Part shown: one piece after another, positions 59,736-64,000 of the stretch
Position numbering within the stretch: the first letter of the stretch is position 1
Layout of the letters: every line of letters begins with the position of its first letter
Source of the DNA: Chloroflexota bacterium
GTDB taxonomy: Bacteria; Chloroflexota; Anaerolineae; Aggregatilineales; Aggregatilineaceae
Assembly: GCA_012729765.1 (NCBI GenBank)
Contig: JAAYCM010000109.1
Location: forward strand, 62,001 to 126,000
Length of the DNA: 64,000 nt
Direction: 5' to 3'
Made by a program: the position numbers and the translations under genes
Notes under the pieces: generated by a model
Told to the model about the DNA's origin: nothing
Database searches by the model: none
What the model saw: the letters and a program-made list of their open reading frames with translations, nothing else

Positions 59736-61477
59736 CGGTCCTGGCGCTGCGGCCCCGGCACGGGCAGAGTGCTGCCGCTGAGCAGCAAAGCCATGACCGG
59801 GTCGGCGCGCGGATCGCATTCCGCCGGCACGATGCGCGGCGTGATCGCCTCGACGGTCGCGTCGGGGTTGAACGTGTTCCACGTCATACGCGACAGCTCG
59901 CCGAGCACCGGCGCGGAATATTCTTCGAAGGCCAGCCACTCCTCGCCGTAGAGCGCGGACACAAATACATACGCGCTGTCCGGCCCGATCACGACCCCGG
60001 CGTCGCCGTGCGTGTCCGCGATCCAGCCGTGCTTGTGATAGACGCGCGCGTCATCCGGCACGCCCGCTTCGAGAAACACGCCGATCTCGTTGGCGTCCAG
60101 CGCGGCGAGCATCTGGCGGCATTCCTGCGCGTTGAACTCGTTCGGATAGCGCTCCATCAGCAGGCCGGATTCGTTCACGGCGCACTGGTAGATGCCGGCC
60201 AGCAGCCAGCCCATATCGCGCGGCAGAAGCTGATTGTAGAGGTCGGGGCGGGCGCTGACCTGGTCGGCCCCGGTGCGGATCGTGCCAACCTCGATCACCG
60301 GCTCGTTTTCGAGGATCGTGTACTGGCGCATCAGGAATGTGCCGCGCAGGTCGAGGCTTTGCAGCATCGCCGTGACGCGCTGCGCCCCACGCAGCGGATC
60401 GCCATCCCCGATGATCTCCAGCAGCCGGTTGGTGGTGATGTTCTCGCTGCACATCATCGTATCCGTGATCAGGAACGCCTCTTCTTCGCTCAGCGGCCCG
60501 TCGTGGCGCTGGAAATACGTCACCAGGATCGGGATTTTGGTCAGGCTCATGCCGCTGTAGGCGACTCCGTCATGCAGCGTGAAGGTGTCGCCGGTTTGCA
60601 GGTCCAGCACGAAAACCGACGCGAAACGGTCGGTGTAGGGGATGAAGCCCTGCGCAAGCAGATAGCGGTGCATTTCCTCGCCCAGGGTGTTCGCCAGGCT
60701 GCCGGGCGCGGCGGGCGCGTTCTGCCAGGGCGCACCGTTGATCACGACCGTCTGCGGCGTGGGCGTCAGTTCCGGGACGCTGTAGTGCGTCACATTGGTG
60801 ACCGGGACCTGGCTGGTATCGCCCGTGATCTCGATGATCTCGCGGTAAATCCACCCGCTGCCGGTGGCCGACTCCGGCAGGTCGATCCGCACCCAGGGCA
60901 CGAGCGCGTGTATTTCCAGCAGGCGGTAGCTTTCGCCCTCGGCGGCTTCGACGATGGTCGGATATTCCGTGCCGGGGCCGTAGCGGACATTGGCCTTGCC
61001 CAGCGTGGTCACGATCGGCCCGGCGGGCGTGCTGGTTGCTGTGGGGGACGTGCTGGCAGGTGTGGGCGACGGGGGCGCAAGCAGCGGATCATCCGCCGGG
61101 ACAGGGGGCGCTTCGGTCGCAGTCGGCGGGATGTCGTCCACGACCGGCACCAACGACAGATCGCCGCTGACCGTCACCAGATCGCGATACACCCAGGCTT
61201 CGGGGACGGCAGGGTATTCGAGGCGCAGCCAGGGATAGACCGCGTGCCGGGCCAGCACCCGGTAGCGAGTCCCGCTGGTGATCTCGCCGGCCACCGGGTA
61301 TTCGAGTCCAGGGCCTTGGCGCAGGTTGGCCTGGCCGATGGCCTCGGCGTAGACTTCCGGGCCGGGCGTCTGCTGCGCCGCTGGGCCGTAGGCCCGGCTG
61401 TGGGGCACCGTGAGCGCGCCGACTACCATCCCGACCGCGAACAGCATGCCCACCAGCCACCTGTGAATCCTGCGCAT
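59732..61477 (-). CDS. Secreted serine hydrolase (beta-lactamase-like) with two SH3 domains
   Basis: Exported protein of 581 residues. Signal peptide 1-35. Two SH3b-like domains (about 42-112 and 154-226), each with N-[LV]-R-x-G-P-G, are joined by a Thr/Pro/Ser linker. The C-terminal domain resembles class A beta-lactamase/PBP enzymes: S-L-T-K with Ser311 and Lys314, S-E-N at 344-346 where S-D-N is usual, and K-H-G at 482-484 where K-T-G is usual. ATG at 61477 is preferred over an upstream GTG at 61537. It may process peptidoglycan or be a degenerate relative; beta-lactamase activity is not implied. Confidence 0.88.
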   Translation of the reverse strand: MRRIHRWLVGMLFAVGMVVGALTVPHSRAYGPAAQQTPGPEVYAEAIGQANLRQGPGLEYPVAGEITSGTRYRVLARHAVYPWLRLEYPAVPEAWVYRDLVTVSGDLSLVPVVDDIPPTATEAPPVPADDPLLAPPSPTPASTSPTATSTPAGPIVTTLGKANVRYGPGTEYPTIVEAAEGESYRLLEIHALVPWVRIDLPESATGSGWIYREIIEITGDTSQVPVTNVTHYSVPELTPTPQTVVINGAPWQNAPAAPGSLANTLGEEMHRYLLAQGFIPYTDRFASVFVLDLQTGDTFTLHDGVAYSGMSLTKIPILVTYFQRHDGPLSEEEAFLITDTMMCSENITTNRLLEIIGDGDPLRGAQRVTAMLQSLDLRGTFLMRQYTILENEPVIEVGTIRTGADQVSARPDLYNQLLPRDMGWLLAGIYQCAVNESGLLMERYPNEFNAQECRQMLAALDANEIGVFLEAGVPDDARVYHKHGWIADTHGDAGVVIGPDSAYVFVSALYGEEWLAFEEYSAPVLGELSRMTWNTFNPDATVEAITPRIVPAECDPRADPVMALLLSGSTLPVPGPQRQDR

Positions 61478-61564
61478 TGTTCCTGCTCCTCGATCCTGCC
61501 GCCGTATCGCCGAAACAAAAAGGCGACCCAATCGCACGCGTGGATCGCCCCCAATGCCAAACAG

Positions 61565-61636
61565 TGAGCGTGAGAGGACTCGAACCTCTAACCAATGGCT
61601 TAAAAGGCCACTGCTCTGCCATTGAGCTACACGCCC
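61565..61636 (-). tRNA. tRNA-Lys(TTT)
   Basis: 72-nt tRNA. Acceptor GGGCGTG pairs with CACGCTC (one G-T), discriminator A, CCA not encoded. The anticodon loop CTTTTAA reads AAA/AAG. The T arm is AGAGG-TTCGAGT-CCTCT and the D arm GCTC-AATGGCA-GAGC. Confidence 0.96.
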
Positions 61637-61645
61637 GCGACGCTC

Positions 61646-61673
61646 AGTATAGCATAAAATGGGTGTATTTCAA
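61646..61673 (-). promoter_or_regulatory. Promoter of tRNA-Lys
   Basis: TTGAAA (61668-61673), 16-bp spacer, TATACT (61646-61651) on the minus strand, 10 bp before the tRNA. The rest of the gap to 61874 shows only a ribosome site, GAGGAG, before the isomerase gene. Confidence 0.75.
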
Positions 61674-61873
61674 CGCCGGTTTTCAGGCTAGATCGCCATA
61701 TTCAAACCACGCGCGGTGCCGTATGATCATAACCGGGCGCGCCCGGCGATGCCAGGAGCCGTGTTTGGTCTGGCCGGGTGGCGGGGGTAAACTTAAACCC
61801 ACGCGTGAGGATATGAGAGCGGATCTGTCGCAGCGCAATTCTGCTTTTTAGCTTTGATAGAGGAGAATGTTAG

Positions 61874-63292
61874 ATGAAGTCGCAAGTTACACTTGGTCTG
61901 ATTGTAGGCAACCGGGGATTCTTCCCCAGCCACCTGTGTGCTTCTGGCCGCGAGACGATTCTCAAGGTGCTGGAAGAAGAGGGAATCCGCGTGATCGCGG
62001 TCAGCCCTGAAGAAACGCGGTTCGGCGCGGTCGAGAGCCTGGAAGAGGCGCACAAGCTGGCCGAATTGTTCCGCGCGCACCGTGACGAGATCGATGGCAT
62101 CCTGATCACGCTGCCCAACTTCGGCGACGAGCGCGCGATTGCGAACACGCTGCGCTTTGCCGACCTGAACGTCCCGGTTCTGCTTCAGGCTTTCCCCGAC
62201 GACGTGAACGACATGTCGATCAACAACCGGCGCGACAGCTTCTGCGGCAAGATGTCGCACTGCAACAACCTGCGCCAGTACGGCATTCCCTTCTCGCTGA
62301 CCACGCTGCACACCGTCGATCCGGAGAGCGAGTGCTTCCGCCAGGACCTGCAGTGGTTCGCGGGTGTGTGCCGGGTCGTACGGGGGATGCGTCGCGCGCG
62401 GTTTGGTGCGTTGGGCGCGCGTCCGGTGGCGTTCAACACGGTGCGGTTCAGCGAAAAACTGCTGGAGCGCGCCGGGATCACGGTCGAAACGCTCGACCTG
62501 TCCGAGGCGTTCGGGCGCGTGGACCGGCTGGCCGACGATGACCAACGCGTGCTGGAGAAGCTCGGCAATGTGCAGCGCTACGTCAACACGGCCCAGGTTC
62601 CGGCTGACGCGCTGGCGAAGATGGCGAAGCTCGGCGTGGTGATCGACGACTGGATGCGCGAAGGCGAATACGACGCGAGCGCGGTCCAGTGCTGGACCAG
62701 CATGCAGGAATTCTTCGGCGTCGTGCCGTGCACCCTGATGAGCATGATGAGCGACGCGCTCTCGCCCTCGGCGTGCGAAACGGACATCGCCGGAACCGCC
62801 GCCATGTATGCCCTGGCGCTGGCCGCGGGCAAGCCGAGCGCGATTGTGGACTGGAACAACAACTACGCCGACGATCCCAACAAGGGTGTTGTCTTCCACT
62901 GTTCCAACCTGCCGCGCAGCGTCTTTATCGAGGATATCCCGGTGATGGACTACCAGGAGATCATCGCGGGCAGCGTCGGCAAGGACAGCACGTGGGGCAC
63001 GGTCTACGGGCGCGTCCGCCCAGAGCCGTTTACCTATCTGCGCATCAGCACCGACGATCTGAACGGCAGGCTCACCGCCTACGTGGGCGAAGGCCGCTTC
63101 ACCGATGACCCGATCCAGACCTTCGGCGGCTATGGTGTGATCGAGGTGCCGGAGTATCAGAAGCTGCTGCACTACATCTGCGAGAACGGCTTCGAGCATC
63201 ATGTCTCGGTCAACCTGTCGCAGGTGGCGGACGCGGTCTACGAAGCCCTGACCAAGTACATGGGCTGGGACGTCTACTACCACAAGGGCTAA
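61874..63292 (+). CDS. L-fucose/L-arabinose isomerase-family protein
   Basis: Sugar-isomerase-fold enzyme of 472 residues. The N-terminal VTLGLIVGNRGFFPSHLC opening, L-P-N-F-G-D-E near residue 75, and N-N-R-R-D-S-F-C-G-K-M near 117 match the fucose/arabinose isomerase superfamily. Likely metal ligands are the Glu/Asp/His groups near W-T-S-M-Q-E-F-F (about 275), I-V-D-W-N-N-N-Y, and V-F-H-C-S-N near 340. GAGGAG lies 7 nt before the ATG. The exact substrate is uncertain; recent work places relatives of this family in sulfoquinovose and branched sugar routes. The dehydrogenase gene follows on the same strand beyond a terminator. Confidence 0.85.
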   Translation: MKSQVTLGLIVGNRGFFPSHLCASGRETILKVLEEEGIRVIAVSPEETRFGAVESLEEAHKLAELFRAHRDEIDGILITLPNFGDERAIANTLRFADLNVPVLLQAFPDDVNDMSINNRRDSFCGKMSHCNNLRQYGIPFSLTTLHTVDPESECFRQDLQWFAGVCRVVRGMRRARFGALGARPVAFNTVRFSEKLLERAGITVETLDLSEAFGRVDRLADDDQRVLEKLGNVQRYVNTAQVPADALAKMAKLGVVIDDWMREGEYDASAVQCWTSMQEFFGVVPCTLMSMMSDALSPSACETDIAGTAAMYALALAAGKPSAIVDWNNNYADDPNKGVVFHCSNLPRSVFIEDIPVMDYQEIIAGSVGKDSTWGTVYGRVRPEPFTYLRISTDDLNGRLTAYVGEGRFTDDPIQTFGGYGVIEVPEYQKLLHYICENGFEHHVSVNLSQVADAVYEALTKYMGWDVYYHKG

Positions 63293-63322
63293 AACGGCCT
63301 ACTGGCTCTTTCCAGATCATGC

Positions 63323-63360
63323 GGGCGGCGGTGTGAATCTCTCACGCGCCGCCCTTTTGT
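63323..63360 (+). terminator. Intrinsic terminator of the isomerase gene
   Basis: Stem GGGCGGCG / CGCCGCCC with a 16-nt loop, followed by TTTTGTTTTG. Confidence 0.85.
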
Positions 63361-63427
63361 TTTGTTTCGGCGTTACAATTGGCGATGCACTTCTATAATT
63401 GTTTTTTCTTCAAAAAGGAACGGATTA

Positions 63428-64000
63428 ATGGGAACGCTGCTTACGCTCGCAGCACCGCGCCAGCTTGGCTACGAGGACTATCCCGACGAGCCGCTGGCCC
63501 CCGACGCGGTGCGGATCAGAACGCTGTATTCAGGCATCAGCGCCGGGACCGAGCTGGCGCAGTATCGCGGCACGTCGCCGTTTTTGCACAAGCGCTGGGA
63601 CGCCGACGCCCGGCTGTTCGTGGCCGGTGACGAAACCTCGCTCAGCTACCCGGTGCGCAGCTTGGGCTATGAGGAGGTCGGGGAAGTGATCGAAGTCGGA
63701 GAGGCTGTGACCGACATTCCCCTCGGCGCGCGCATCTTCGGCACGTGGAATCACCGCACGACGTATAGCGCCCCGGCGGAGTATGCCCGGCTGCGGCTGA
63801 TGCCCGCCGGGCTGGACCCGCGCTGCGGCATCTTCTCGCACCTGGGCGCGATCGCGCTCAACGGCGTGCACGATGGCCGGGTGCGCATCGGCGAGACGGT
63901 AGCCGTATTTGGGCTGGGCGCGCTGGGCCAGATCGTCGCGCAGGCGGCGCGGCAGTCCGGCGCGACCGTGATCGGGATTGATCTGCACGAGGCGCGCTTG
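63428..64000 (+). CDS. Zinc-type alcohol/sugar dehydrogenase-like protein (3' end beyond window)
   Basis: Medium-chain dehydrogenase/reductase; 191 codons are in the window. ATG at 63428 follows AAAAAGGA. The groES-like part shows Y-S-G-I-S-A-G-T-E-L where canonical enzymes have the zinc Cys (C-G-T-D), so that ligand is missing. L-G-Y-E-E-V-G-E-V-I-E-V-G and the NAD-fold motif FGLGALGQIVAQAA follow. A noncanonical or zinc-free enzyme acting on sugar alcohols is plausible. The function is likely linked to the isomerase upstream, but a terminator separates them. Confidence 0.85.
   Translation, partial: MGTLLTLAAPRQLGYEDYPDEPLAPDAVRIRTLYSGISAGTELAQYRGTSPFLHKRWDADARLFVAGDETSLSYPVRSLGYEEVGEVIEVGEAVTDIPLGARIFGTWNHRTTYSAPAEYARLRLMPAGLDPRCGIFSHLGAIALNGVHDGRVRIGETVAVFGLGALGQIVAQAARQSGATVIGIDLHEARL

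Overview
The window is GC-rich, densely packed bacterial DNA with mostly short gaps and genes on both strands. It looks like a Chloroflexota chromosome, probably Anaerolineae-like. The lineage is inferred from gene style: secreted proteins with PA14 and bacterial SH3 domains, a Ycf45/R3H ATPase, a LexA operator of the CGAAC-N4-GTTCG type, and BMP-type and oligopeptide ABC systems. No rRNA is present to prove it. No phage, transposase or CRISPR array was seen. Most of the window is core chromosome, and it includes a probable replication origin next to dnaA.

Layout. 1-4395 (minus): part of an oligopeptide-type ABC transporter with two unusual parts. One is a DppC-like permease split by a WD40-like beta-propeller of seven to eight 40-residue repeats. 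The other is a substrate-binding protein whose domain order is circularly permuted. 4878-6816: secreted glutaminyl cyclase and an aldo/keto reductase. 7044-12034: BMP-family nucleoside/sugar ABC operon (two permeases, binding protein, double ATPase). 12168-15160: rhomboid protease, Bcp-type peroxiredoxin, LexA with its own SOS-box promoter, UPF0173 hydrolase. 15192-19397: two envelope polysaccharide genes and a secreted PA14/SH3 protein. 19475-23208: molybdenum hydroxylase (xanthine dehydrogenase family). 23430-30618: FmdB zinc ribbon, tmk, R3H ATPase, GNAT protein, SIMPL protein, YhfC-type membrane protease and small ORFs. 30776-33965: phosphoglucose/phosphomannose isomerase, then an aminotransferase and a SerA-type dehydrogenase that fit phosphoserine synthesis. 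34097-38792: cell-wall hydrolases (amidase_3, two M23 peptidases), a glutaredoxin, tRNA-Ser(GGA) and an HD hydrolase. 38823-44485: holB, a GNAT enzyme, a sensor kinase, an oriC-like region and dnaA with an extraordinary upstream region. 44486-50623: hypothetical protein, aminotransferase, TetR/MFS efflux pair, GH1 glycosidase. 50893-56565: a giant FtsK with a coding minisatellite. 56665-64000: methyltransferase, PcrA/UvrD helicase, SH3-serine hydrolase, tRNA-Lys(TTT), a fucose/arabinose-isomerase-family enzyme and a truncated sugar-type dehydrogenase.

Main candidates for something undescribed: (i) the remodelled oligopeptide transporter, with a propeller inserted exactly inside the conserved H-x-x-G-T-D motif of the permease and a permuted binding protein in the same operon; (ii) the 620-bp region upstream of dnaA, with eleven GANTC sites in about 330 bp and a perfect 13-bp inverted repeat; (iii) the oriC-like region with an iterated CCACATCTGGCGGG motif. 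Coordinates of hand-read promoters and hairpins could be off by a base.
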